Notes under the pieces: model-generated
What the model was told of the DNA's origin: nothing
Databases searched by the model: none
What the model saw: only the letters and a program-made list of their open reading frames with translations
Assembly: GCF_029892425.1 (NCBI RefSeq)
Contig: NZ_JARXWB010000010.1
Coordinates: 124,001 to 188,000 of the forward strand
Source: Bradyrhizobium sp. BR13661
GTDB lineage: Bacteria; Pseudomonadota; Alphaproteobacteria; Rhizobiales; Xanthobacteraceae
Reading direction: 5' to 3'
DNA: 64,000 nt
In this document: piece by piece, positions 24,545-31,533 of the stretch
How the letters are laid out: each line of letters begins with the position of its first letter
Numbering within the stretch: the stretch's first letter is position 1
Translations under genes and position numbers: made by a program

Positions 24545-25474
24545 ATGTCCGCTCCGCGCGACGACGAATTCGGCTTTGCGCCCGACTATGATGCCCCAAT
24601 CCCCTATATGCAGCGCACGCGGGATTATTACAGCGCGATCGGCTACACCACGCCGTATCGCTGGGCGCATTACTCCGAGGCACCGTTCCAGCCGCTGAAG
24701 AAGCCGCTGGCAAAGTCGCGTGTCACCATCATCACCACGGCGGCGCCGTATGATCCAACCAAGGGCGATCAGGGACCCGGCGCTGCGTATAACGGCGGCG
24801 CGAAGTTCTACCAGGTCTATGACGGCGACACCTCGAAGCCGCACGACCTCCGCATCTCGCATATCGGCTACGACCGCAAGCACACCACGGCGACCGACAA
24901 CGGCACCTGGTTTCCGCTGCCGCAGCTCTTGAAGGTGGCCGCCGCAGGGCGCATCGGCGAGGTAAGCCAGCGCTTCTTCGGCGCACCGACCAATCGCAGC
25001 CACCGCGTCACGCTCGACACTGACGCGCCGGAGATTCTGGCGCGCTGCATTGCGGACAAGGTCGACGTCGCCGTGCTGGTGCCGAACTGCCCGGTCTGCC
25101 ACCAGACGACGGCGCTGGTGGCGCGGCACCTGGAGCGGAACGGCATTCCGACCGTGATCATGGGCTGCGCCAAGGACATCATCGAGCACGCCGCCGTGCC
25201 GCGCTTCCTGTTCTCCGATTTCCCGCTCGGCAATTCCGCCGGCAAGCCGCATGATCTCGGCTCGCAGGCCCGGACGCTGGAGCTGGCGATGAAACTGCTG
25301 GAGACCGCGAGCGGCCCGCAGACCACGATGCAGTCGCCGCTGCGCTGGAGCGAGGATGCCTCCTGGAAGCTCGACTACAACAATGTCGCGCAGCTCTCGC
25401 CGGAGGAACTGGCGCGACGCCGCGCCGAATTCGACAAGCAAAAGGAGATCGCGCGCGGCAATCGCGCCGCCTGA
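24545..25474 (+). CDS. Glycine/sarcosine/betaine reductase selenoprotein B-like protein, Cys form (309 aa)
   Basis: The sequence resembles the B-subunit family of clostridial glycine/betaine/D-proline reductases. The RISHIGYDRKHTT and WFPLPQLLKVAAAGRIGEV blocks are typical, and a redox CxxC (Cys182-Pro-Val-Cys185) stands where the family often has selenocysteine. No in-frame TGA is used. These reductases act in anaerobic Stickland fermentation with partner subunits, none of which are nearby, so another reduction is likely. The downstream CaiB-type CoA transferase (37 bp) probably shares the transcript. The true substrate is unknown. Confidence 0.7.
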   Translation: MSAPRDDEFGFAPDYDAPIPYMQRTRDYYSAIGYTTPYRWAHYSEAPFQPLKKPLAKSRVTIITTAAPYDPTKGDQGPGAAYNGGAKFYQVYDGDTSKPHDLRISHIGYDRKHTTATDNGTWFPLPQLLKVAAAGRIGEVSQRFFGAPTNRSHRVTLDTDAPEILARCIADKVDVAVLVPNCPVCHQTTALVARHLERNGIPTVIMGCAKDIIEHAAVPRFLFSDFPLGNSAGKPHDLGSQARTLELAMKLLETASGPQTTMQSPLRWSEDASWKLDYNNVAQLSPEELARRRAEFDKQKEIARGNRAA

Positions 25475-25511
25475 CGTCCTCAAATAAAGAGAACAACGAG
25501 GGGAGAGCGAC

Positions 25512-26705
25512 GTGACGCGACCGTTCGAGGGCGTGAAGATCCTGGATTTTACGCAGGTGCTGGCCGGTCCTTACGCCAGCTACCAGCTTGCATTGTTGGG
25601 GGCCGACGTCATCAAGGTCGAGCGGCGCGAGGGCGAGGACATGCGCCGCACGCCGCTGTCGCGCGAATGGGCCGAGCGCGGGCTGGCGCCGGCTTTCCAG
25701 GCCATCAACGGCAACAAGCGCAGCCTGACGCTCGACCTGCAAAAGCCCGATGCGATCGCGATCGTGAAGAAGCTCGCCGCGACCGTCGACGTCGTCATGG
25801 AGAACTTCCGCCCGGGCGTGATGGACAAGCTCGGCATCGGCTATGAGGCGCTATCGGCGATCAATCCGAAGCTGATCTATTGCGCGGTGTCAGGCTTCGG
25901 TCAGACCGGCCCCGATCGCCTGCGGCCCGGCTATGACGGCAAGATGCAGGCGCTGTCGGGCATCATGGCGATCACGGGTCACCCCGAAACCGGCCCGACA
26001 CGCGCGGGCTTTGCCGTGTGCGACGTTCTTTCCGGCGCAACGGCCGCGTTCGGCGTGTCGAGCGCACTCTACCAGCGCGACCGCACCGGCAAGGGGCAGC
26101 TCATCGACGTCTCCATGCTGGAGGCGACGATGGCGTTTCTGTCAGGGCAGATCGCGGACTGGTCGGTCGCGGGCCATCGCCAGCAGCTCTCGGGCAATCA
26201 GGCCGTCAGCCGGCGGACCACGGCGAACCTGTTCAAATGCGGCGACGGCCACATCCTGCTCGCCGTCAACAACGAGAAGCAATACCGCGCGCTGATGTCG
26301 ACGCTCGGCCGCGAGGACACGCTCTCCGATCCGCGCTTCGCCGACTGGTTCTCCCGCAACGAGAACGAGCCCGCGCTGCGCGCCATCATCGAGGAGGCGC
26401 TCGCGGCAAAGCCTGCGCGCGAATGGGAGACGATCCTGGAAGATGCCGGCGCGCCCTGCGCCAGCATCTGGAAGGTCGAGGAGGTGATCGACCATCCGCA
26501 GATCAAGGCCCGCGGCGCGATCCAGGAGCTGGATACGAAATACGGCCGCCTGCGCTTTGCCGGCAGCGGCTTTCGGCTCGCGCATGGCGGCGGCAAGCTC
26601 GATCGGATGGCTCCGGAATTGGGCTCGGATACGGATGCGGTGCTGGGCGAACTGGGGTTCGATGCAGCGGAGATCGCGGCGCTCAGGGCGCGCGAGATCG
26701 TCTGA
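25512..26705 (+). CDS. CaiB/BaiF family (class III) CoA transferase (397 aa)
   Basis: A family III CoA transferase moves CoA between carboxylic acids through an aspartyl thioester. Visible features are the N-terminal KILDFTQVLAGPYASYQLALLGADVIKVE, NKRSLTLDL, the nucleophile region GQLIDVSMLEATMAFL with its Asp, and a C-terminal domain carrying APCASIWKVEEV. GTG at 25512 follows GGGGAGAG. Length is normal. It follows the selenoprotein B-like gene and runs convergent with a TetR gene only 3 bp away. The acid substrate cannot be told. Confidence 0.88.
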   Translation: MTRPFEGVKILDFTQVLAGPYASYQLALLGADVIKVERREGEDMRRTPLSREWAERGLAPAFQAINGNKRSLTLDLQKPDAIAIVKKLAATVDVVMENFRPGVMDKLGIGYEALSAINPKLIYCAVSGFGQTGPDRLRPGYDGKMQALSGIMAITGHPETGPTRAGFAVCDVLSGATAAFGVSSALYQRDRTGKGQLIDVSMLEATMAFLSGQIADWSVAGHRQQLSGNQAVSRRTTANLFKCGDGHILLAVNNEKQYRALMSTLGREDTLSDPRFADWFSRNENEPALRAIIEEALAAKPAREWETILEDAGAPCASIWKVEEVIDHPQIKARGAIQELDTKYGRLRFAGSGFRLAHGGGKLDRMAPELGSDTDAVLGELGFDAAEIAALRAREIV

Positions 26706-26708
26706 GAA

Positions 26709-27269
26709 CTAGATCGCCTTCGCAGCTAACTTGGCTGCGGCGAGGATCTCGCGCCTGATGGTGTCGTCCTTTACCGCGCGCGCCATGTCGGCCGCGCCGG
26801 TCAGGATCGCAAGCAGCGCCAGCGCGCGCTGCCGCGCATGCGTGCCGCGAAACCCCTGCGCGACGAGGTCCGCCAGACGCTCCAACTCGCCCTGATAGAC
26901 CGCGCGCGTTGCGGCGTCCGAGCGCGCCACGTCGGAGGAAAAACTGGGTAGCGCACACGCCTCGTCGAGGCCGACCTCCATCCGTTCGCCCAGATAGAAA
27001 TCGACGAACGGTTCGCGCCAGCCGCTGCCATATTGCGCCTGAAACTGGGCGATGCCGCCGCGCAGGAAGGCGAGCCCGTCCGCGACCGCAAGCCGGAACG
27101 CATCCGCCTTGGATTCGAAGTGGGCGTAGAACGCCCCCGAGGTGAGGCCCGCGCCCTTGGCGAGCGCGTCCACCCCGGCGCCGCCGAATCCGCCGGTGCG
27201 GAAGCCGCGCCCGACTGAAACCGCCAACCGTGTGCGCGCGTCACCGTCGCTCTTCTTCGGTCGTGCCAT
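26709..27269 (-). CDS. TetR-family transcriptional regulator (186 aa)
   Basis: N-terminal HTH: GFRTGGFGGAGVDALAKGAGLTSGAFYAHFESKADAF, with the TSGAFYAHF recognition helix typical of TetR regulators. The ligand domain is short and helical. It is transcribed divergently from a tautomerase gene, and the gap between them carries three copies of an ATAACGATCGTTAT-type palindrome. It very likely represses the tautomerase and itself. The ligand is unknown; the neighbour suggests an enol/keto or aromatic compound. Confidence 0.85.
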   Translation of the reverse strand: MARPKKSDGDARTRLAVSVGRGFRTGGFGGAGVDALAKGAGLTSGAFYAHFESKADAFRLAVADGLAFLRGGIAQFQAQYGSGWREPFVDFYLGERMEVGLDEACALPSFSSDVARSDAATRAVYQGELERLADLVAQGFRGTHARQRALALLAILTGAADMARAVKDDTIRREILAAAKLAAKAI

Positions 27270-27282
27270 CGGCCACCTCTCG

Positions 27283-27296
27283 ATAGCGATCGTTAT
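27283..27296. promoter_or_regulatory. TetR operator copy A
   Basis: ATAGCGATCGTTAT, a near-perfect 14-bp dyad 13 bp upstream of the TetR start. It is one of three alike in the divergent region and is placed to block transcription of the regulator gene. Confidence 0.55.
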
Positions 27297-27303
27297 ATTA
27301 GGC

Positions 27304-27333
27304 TTGACGATATAACGATCGTTATGTTTTATA
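27304..27333 (+). promoter_or_regulatory. Candidate sigma-70 promoter of the tautomerase gene
   Basis: TTGACG (27304-27309) is followed after 17-18 bp by TTTTAT/TTTATA (27327-27333). One TetR palindrome lies wholly in the spacer and another begins at the -10, the expected layout of a repressed promoter. The exact -10 hexamer is uncertain. Confidence 0.45.
27312..27325. promoter_or_regulatory. TetR operator copy B
   Basis: ATAACGATCGTTAT is a perfect 14-bp palindrome. It occupies the spacer between the candidate -35 and -10 boxes of the tautomerase promoter. Confidence 0.6.
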
Positions 27334-27346
27334 TAACGACCGTTAT
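27333..27346. promoter_or_regulatory. TetR operator copy C
   Basis: ATAACGACCGTTAT differs from copy B at one base. Its centre is 21 bp, two helical turns, from that of copy B, so two dimers could bind the same face of the DNA. Confidence 0.6.
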
Positions 27347-27372
27347 CTCACGGTTCAAAGGGAGACCTCTCA

Positions 27373-27792
27373 ATGCCCATCCAGATCATCGTTCCCGAAG
27401 GTGCGCTGACGCCATCAGCCGAAGCCGAGGCGTTCGGCAAGCTGACCGAACTGCTGTTGCGCTTGCACGGCCTCACCGGCAACCGGTTCATGACGCCGAA
27501 CGTCATCGGTGAAGTGACCGTGGTGCCGAAGCGGCGCACCTATTCCGGCGGCAAGCCCGCCGACATCGCCGTGTTCGAGCTCAAGGTGCCGTCATTCGTG
27601 CTGCCGACGCAGGAGCTGAAGGACGCCTGGATCTCGGAAGGGACTGCTATCATCGAAAGGGCCGCCGAGGGACGCATCAAGCGCGAGCACATTTTTGCGA
27701 ATGTCAGCTACGCCGTGGACGGCGGCTGGGGCATCGGCGGCGAGGCGTTCAGCAATTCCGCGCTCGGATCGGCGGTCGCCGCGGCGGCTTGA
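27373..27792 (+). CDS. Tautomerase-superfamily protein (139 aa)
   Basis: The protein starts MPIQIIVPEG, so processing of Met would expose the N-terminal proline used as general base in 4-oxalocrotonate tautomerase and relatives. It is about twice the length of 4-OT and could be a fused or single-chain form, closer to the MIF/CHMI group. KRRTYSGGKPADIAVFELKVPSF and the C-terminal Gly-rich end (GWGIGGEAFS) are notable. GGGAG stands eight bases before the ATG. It is divergent from a TetR regulator with three operators in between. Confidence 0.72.
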   Translation: MPIQIIVPEGALTPSAEAEAFGKLTELLLRLHGLTGNRFMTPNVIGEVTVVPKRRTYSGGKPADIAVFELKVPSFVLPTQELKDAWISEGTAIIERAAEGRIKREHIFANVSYAVDGGWGIGGEAFSNSALGSAVAAAA

Positions 27793-27805
27793 GTTCCAGA
27801 ACAGT

Positions 27806-27843
27806 GATGGTGGGCACGGCGCGATGCGCCTATGCCCACCATC
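27806..27843. repeat. Short hairpin repeat, copy 1 (ggtgggcacggcgcgatgcgcc)
   Basis: GATGGTGGGCA and TGCCCACCATC form an 11-bp stem around CGGCGCGATGCGCCTA. A near-identical hairpin occurs at 35085-35114. Here it lies between two convergent genes and could act as a two-way terminator. Confidence 0.65.
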
Positions 27844-27848
27844 GTCGC

Positions 27849-28607
27849 CTAGAACAGCGACCCCTGCCCGTCATCGGCCGACGTGCCTGCGGCCTTTCGC
27901 GCGACCTTCTTCGGCTTCGGCGCCTCGGCCTCCATCTCTTCCGCGCTGATCGGCAAGAGCAGCTGCTCGTCGTCATTGGCAACGCGGTTGACGCGGGTGG
28001 AGACCGGGTGCCAGGCGAATTCGCCGATGCGAGGGGCGGTCATCAAGGGCAGGATGGCGTCGATCTCGTCGCCGCGATGATCGAGCCAGCGCTCGAAATC
28101 GCGCGGGCTGATCGTCACCGGCACGCGATCATGCAGCGTGGCGAGGTCCTCGCTCGCCGCCGCCGTGACGATCGCGACCGTATCGAGCTCCTCGCCATTC
28201 GGTCCGATCCAGGTCTCGAACACCGCGGCAAAGCCGAGCGGCGTGCCATCCGCGCGATGGATGAAGAACGGCTGCTTGCGGCCATCGATGGACTTCCATT
28301 CGTAATAGCCGTCAGCCGGGATCAGGCCACGGCGCCGGCGAATCGCCTTTTTGAACGCGGGCTTCTCCAGCACCGTCTCGGAGCGGGCGTTGATCAGCAG
28401 CGTAAAACCCTTGGGGTCCTTGACCCAGCTTGGCAGCAGGCCCCAGCGCATCAGGCGAAAATGGCGCGCGCCATTCTCGACCAGCACGACCGGAATCGGT
28501 TGTGTCGGCGCGACATTGTACCGGGGCGGGAAATTCGGCTGCTCGATATAGCCGAACAGTTGCCGCAAGGCCGCGGGGGCCGAAGTTATGACGAAGCGTC
28601 CACACAT
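27849..28607 (-). CDS. yedK: SOS-response-associated protein YedK/HMCES (252 aa)
   Basis: A SRAP-domain protein that shields abasic sites in single-stranded DNA by forming a thiazolidine with its N-terminal Cys2 (MCGRFVIT). The other active-site residues are visible: Asn in INARSETV, Glu in DGYYEWK and His in TLHDRVPV. The C-terminal basic low-complexity tail (PKPKKVARKAAG) extends beyond the core. It is convergent with the tautomerase gene. No LexA box was identified upstream. Confidence 0.9.
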   Translation of the reverse strand: MCGRFVITSAPAALRQLFGYIEQPNFPPRYNVAPTQPIPVVLVENGARHFRLMRWGLLPSWVKDPKGFTLLINARSETVLEKPAFKKAIRRRRGLIPADGYYEWKSIDGRKQPFFIHRADGTPLGFAAVFETWIGPNGEELDTVAIVTAAASEDLATLHDRVPVTISPRDFERWLDHRGDEIDAILPLMTAPRIGEFAWHPVSTRVNRVANDDEQLLLPISAEEMEAEAPKPKKVARKAAGTSADDGQGSLF

Positions 28608-28668
28608 CCTGGCGCCAATATAGGGTCCGTTGAGGTCCTTTTAACCTCGAACGTTAACACTGCGGCCG

Positions 28669-29166
28669 ATGAGCTCAATGGCCTCCCAACCCGCGACACG
28701 CGCACAGACGGGCCCCGAGGCCGTGGCCTGGGCCGAACGGCTGCGCGTGGCCAACATCAACCCGCGGACCGGGCTTGCCACTGACTATCTCAACCATTTC
28801 AATGAAGCCGTGATGCTCCTCGAGATGATCCCGGACATGCCTGAGTGCGCCGAGGATTTTCTGACCTGGTCGCCGCTGTCCTATGCCGAGCACTTTACGG
28901 CCTCGAATTTCAAGGCGCGGGATCTGGCCATCGAAGCCTATGAGAAGGCCGAGCCATCCGTGCGCGCCCAGTTCGACCACATCACCGACACCATGACCTC
29001 AATCCTGACAGCGGTAGGCTCCGCCATGCGAGAGGTCGAGAAAGACACGACCCGCGTTCGGCTGGCCGAGCAGGCGACGGCCTGGGTCAAGCCGCTGATC
29101 GCGGCCTGCGGCGGCATCATCAATGGCGGCGCGGAAGCCGACGTCGACACCATCATGGCGAATTGA
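28669..29166 (+). CDS. Hypothetical protein, helical, unknown function (165 aa)
   Basis: A soluble, probably all-helical protein with no signal peptide. Notable stretches are DYLNHFNEAVMLLEMIPDMP and DFLTWSPLSYAEHF, and a hydrophobic C-terminal part AWVKPLIAACGGIINGGAEA. Two ATGs (28669, 28678) are possible starts and neither has a strong ribosome site. It stands 61 bp after the divergent yedK start and 16 bp before a Nudix gene. I do not recognise the family; its sequence looks conserved rather than random. Confidence 0.65.
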   Translation: MSSMASQPATRAQTGPEAVAWAERLRVANINPRTGLATDYLNHFNEAVMLLEMIPDMPECAEDFLTWSPLSYAEHFTASNFKARDLAIEAYEKAEPSVRAQFDHITDTMTSILTAVGSAMREVEKDTTRVRLAEQATAWVKPLIAACGGIINGGAEADVDTIMAN

Positions 29167-29182
29167 GCCAGGTCGTTAAAAA

Positions 29183-29617
29183 ATGCCTGCGGTCGTCCAG
29201 CCCACCCATCCCCAGATCGCCGTCAGTGCAGCCATTTTCCGTGACGGCAAGGTGCTTTTGACCCGTCGCGCCCGCTCGCCCGCCAAGGGCTTCTATTCGC
29301 TGCCGGGCGGCCGGGTCGAGTTCGGCGAATCGCTGCATCAGGCGCTCAAGCGCGAGGTCGACGAGGAGACCGGGCTCGAGATCGAGATCGTCAGCCTTGC
29401 GGGCTGGCGCGAGGTGCTGCCGGCCGCACCCGGTGCCGGCCACTACCTCATCATGTCCTTTGCCGCCCGCTGGGTGGCCCGGGAACCGGCCCTGAACGAC
29501 GAGCTGGACGATTTCAGGTGGATCGCCCCGGACGCCCTTGGGAGCCTCGGGGACCTCAAAATGACCGGGGGGCTGGAGGAGATCATCCTGTCGGCCCAGC
29601 GGCTGATCGGCCCCTGA
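29183..29617 (+). CDS. Nudix hydrolase, ADP-ribose pyrophosphatase-like (144 aa)
   Basis: A full Nudix box GRVEFGESLHQALKREVDEE(TGLE) is present at about residues 47-70. It is preceded by VSAAIFRDGKVLLTRRARSPAKGFYSLPGG, the usual strand pair of small Nudix enzymes. It would hydrolyse a nucleoside diphosphate linked to another moiety. The exact substrate is open; ADP-ribose or oxidised nucleotides are both typical. It lies 16 bp after the hypothetical gene and 46 bp before the TIGR02301 protein. Confidence 0.85.
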   Translation: MPAVVQPTHPQIAVSAAIFRDGKVLLTRRARSPAKGFYSLPGGRVEFGESLHQALKREVDEETGLEIEIVSLAGWREVLPAAPGAGHYLIMSFAARWVAREPALNDELDDFRWIAPDALGSLGDLKMTGGLEEIILSAQRLIGP

Positions 29618-29663
29618 CCGCCCGCCTTGCGTCATCAGCCCTGAGGGGGCATACAGCCCGCCG

Positions 29664-30041
29664 ATGTCGACGCGATTTCTGGCCATTTTTGCCCTGATCC
29701 TCGCCTGCGCCTCCGCGCCCGCCCGGGCCCAGGACGCGGCGGCGCCGTTCGACGCCGATTTGCAGCGGCTGGCCGAGATCCTCGGCGGATTGCATTATCT
29801 GCGCGGCATCTGCGGCTCCAACGAGGGCAACAAATGGCGCAGCGAGATGCAGGCGCTGATCGATGCCGAAACGCCCGCCGGCGAGCGCCGCACCCGCATG
29901 ATCGCGGGCTTCAACCGCGGCTATAACGGCTTCCAGCAGACCTATCGTAGCTGCACGCCGGCCGCGACGGTGGCGATCCGCCGCTACATCGAGGAAGGCT
30001 CGAAGATCTCGCGCGATTTGACGGCGCGTTACGCGAACTGA
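29664..30041 (+). CDS. TIGR02301/DUF2385-family periplasmic protein (125 aa)
   Basis: An N-terminal signal peptide (MSTRFLAIFALILACASAPARAQ, cleavage likely after ARA) precedes a small helical domain. The conserved pattern HYLRGICGSNEGNKWRSEM ... FNRGYNGFQQTYRSCTPAA carries two cysteines that may pair. This matches the alphaproteobacterial TIGR02301 family, whose function is unknown. It is on the same strand as the Nudix gene. Confidence 0.85.
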   Translation: MSTRFLAIFALILACASAPARAQDAAAPFDADLQRLAEILGGLHYLRGICGSNEGNKWRSEMQALIDAETPAGERRTRMIAGFNRGYNGFQQTYRSCTPAATVAIRRYIEEGSKISRDLTARYAN

Positions 30042-30181
30042 GTTCACAGGAACCCTGTCATCGACTTTGTTCACAGCCGTTAACCGTTCCTAAAGATGTG
30101 GCCTAGCGAACGTTAATGCGCGTGCTACACCTCTCGCACAGCGCATCGCCGTGGATCGCGCCCCAGCCCTGATCGAGTTTC

Positions 30182-30448
30182 ATGAGCCATCCAGTGTCCT
30201 ACGCCCCCGCACGCGCGCCGCTGCCCGACCACGAGCAGAAACAGGCCGCCCTGAGCTATCTGAACGAAGCCTGGGCCGAAGCGCGCCATGATGGCGTCGA
30301 TGGCGACTGCCTGGCGCAGGCAAGCCTGTTCGCGGCACTGGCCGAACTCGTCGGCACCTATGGCGAGGACGCGGTGGCGAAATTCGTCGAGGGCTTTCCC
30401 GCCCGCATCCGCAACGGCGAGTTCTCGATCTGCCTTGCAAGGCAGTAA
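30182..30448 (+). CDS. Small hypothetical protein (88 aa)
   Basis: Soluble, acidic to neutral, probably helical (EQKQAALSYLNEAWAEARHDG, LFAALAELVGTYGEDAVAKFVEGF). No signal peptide or known domain. The ribosome site is weak. It is preceded by a 140-bp AT-richer gap that may hold its promoter, and is convergent with a sulfurtransferase gene. Its sequence looks like a conserved Bradyrhizobium small protein but I cannot name it. Confidence 0.6.
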   Translation: MSHPVSYAPARAPLPDHEQKQAALSYLNEAWAEARHDGVDGDCLAQASLFAALAELVGTYGEDAVAKFVEGFPARIRNGEFSICLARQ

Positions 30449-30460
30449 GGCTTTCGCGCG

Positions 30461-31330
30461 TTAGTCTGTCTCGATCGGCAGAGACGAGTCCCTCGCCCAT
30501 TCGCCCATCGAGGCGTCGTAGAGCGTGAGCTTGTCGTAGCCGAGCTGTGTCAGCATCAGCAGGTCGATCGTCGCCGAGATGCCGCCGCCGCAATACAGGA
30601 TCACGTTCTTGTCGCGCGTGACGCCTGCCGCGGCGAATTTCGCTTCGGCATCGGCAAGCGAGGTCAGCGTCTTGTCGGCATTCACGAGCGTTGCGGCCGA
30701 CACGTTGACGCTGCCGGGCACGCGGCCGGGCCGGCCGTAGCGGCTCGGCTCGAGTCCCCTGTGAAATTGCGGTCCGAGCGCGTTGACCGTGACGGTCGAG
30801 GGATCGCCGATCCGCGCCTTCACGACCGTCTTGTCGACGAAGAAGCCCGCGCGTGGCGCGGCCCTGAAGGTCGTCGGCGGATAGCCCTTCGGGGCGCCAG
30901 TCTCGATCGGCCGTCCCTCGTCCTTCCATTTGTCGAAACCGCCGTCGAGCACAAGCGCATCGACGCCGAGTGAGCGCAGCATCCACCAGAACCGCGTCGA
31001 CCACATCATGGTGCCGATGCTGTAGAGCACGATGGTCTTGCTCGCATCGGCGCCGTGGCGGCCGAAGGCACCCTCGAGCTGCGCGACGTCTGGCATCATG
31101 AAGAATTGCGAGGAGGAGGTGTCGGAGAACTCGCCCTGCAGGTCGAGGAAATCGGCGCCGGGGATGTGGCCGGCCGCGAACGTCTTGTCGCCGGGGACGG
31201 CGCGATAGGGCACGTCACTGCCTGGTGGCACCGGCTCATTGTAGGTCGTGCAATCGTAGAGGCGGAGATTGGGATCGGCGAGAATTGAGGCGAGCCGCTC
31301 GGCGGTGATAAGGGCGGATGGCTGGGACAT
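30461..31330 (-). CDS. sseA: Two-domain sulfurtransferase, 3-mercaptopyruvate/thiosulfate type (289 aa)
   Basis: Two rhodanese domains are visible: an inactive N-terminal one (residues about 8-130) and a catalytic C-terminal one with the active-site loop YCGGGISAT, whose Cys would carry the persulfide. The loop CGGGIS is closer to the mercaptopyruvate sulfurtransferase pattern (CGSGVT) than to the rhodanese CRKGVT. Length is standard. It is convergent with the preceding small gene; a palindromic element separates it from the dihydroorotase-like gene upstream. Confidence 0.85.
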   Translation of the reverse strand: MSQPSALITAERLASILADPNLRLYDCTTYNEPVPPGSDVPYRAVPGDKTFAAGHIPGADFLDLQGEFSDTSSSQFFMMPDVAQLEGAFGRHGADASKTIVLYSIGTMMWSTRFWWMLRSLGVDALVLDGGFDKWKDEGRPIETGAPKGYPPTTFRAAPRAGFFVDKTVVKARIGDPSTVTVNALGPQFHRGLEPSRYGRPGRVPGSVNVSAATLVNADKTLTSLADAEAKFAAAGVTRDKNVILYCGGGISATIDLLMLTQLGYDKLTLYDASMGEWARDSSLPIETD

Positions 31331-31350
31331 GCGCGCTCTCCTATGCCCCT

Positions 31351-31492
31351 GTCGTCGTCCTGGCGAAAGCCAGGATCCATTACCCCAGGGTGGCGTTTGG
31401 CGAAGACCAGCGATTAATCCCTTCGCCGGTACTGCGACCGTCTATCACGGATAGATTCCGCGGTATGGGTCCTGGCTTTCGCCAGGACGACA
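31351..31492. repeat. Palindromic intergenic element (gtcctggcgaaagccaggatccat type)
   Basis: The terminal sequences CGTCCTGGCGAAAGCCAGGA and TCCTGGCTTTCGCCAGGACG are inverted copies, each also a hairpin. The same architecture recurs at 48298-48419 with different arm sequence. No coding potential is seen inside. Confidence 0.7.
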
Positions 31493-31533
31493 CCGGAAGT
31501 GTGGCACGGGGCGTGCCTTCCACCAACAATTCC

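Noticed and set aside
24545..25474. A selenoprotein using an in-frame TGA
   Set aside because: Both redox positions are ordinary TGC cysteines and no TGA lies in frame, so selenocysteine is not needed.
30430..30445. Regulatory palindrome CTGCCTTGCAAGGCAG
   Set aside because: It is a perfect dyad but lies in the last codons of the 30182 gene without loop or U-tract, so it is probably chance or a minor hairpin at a convergent gene end.
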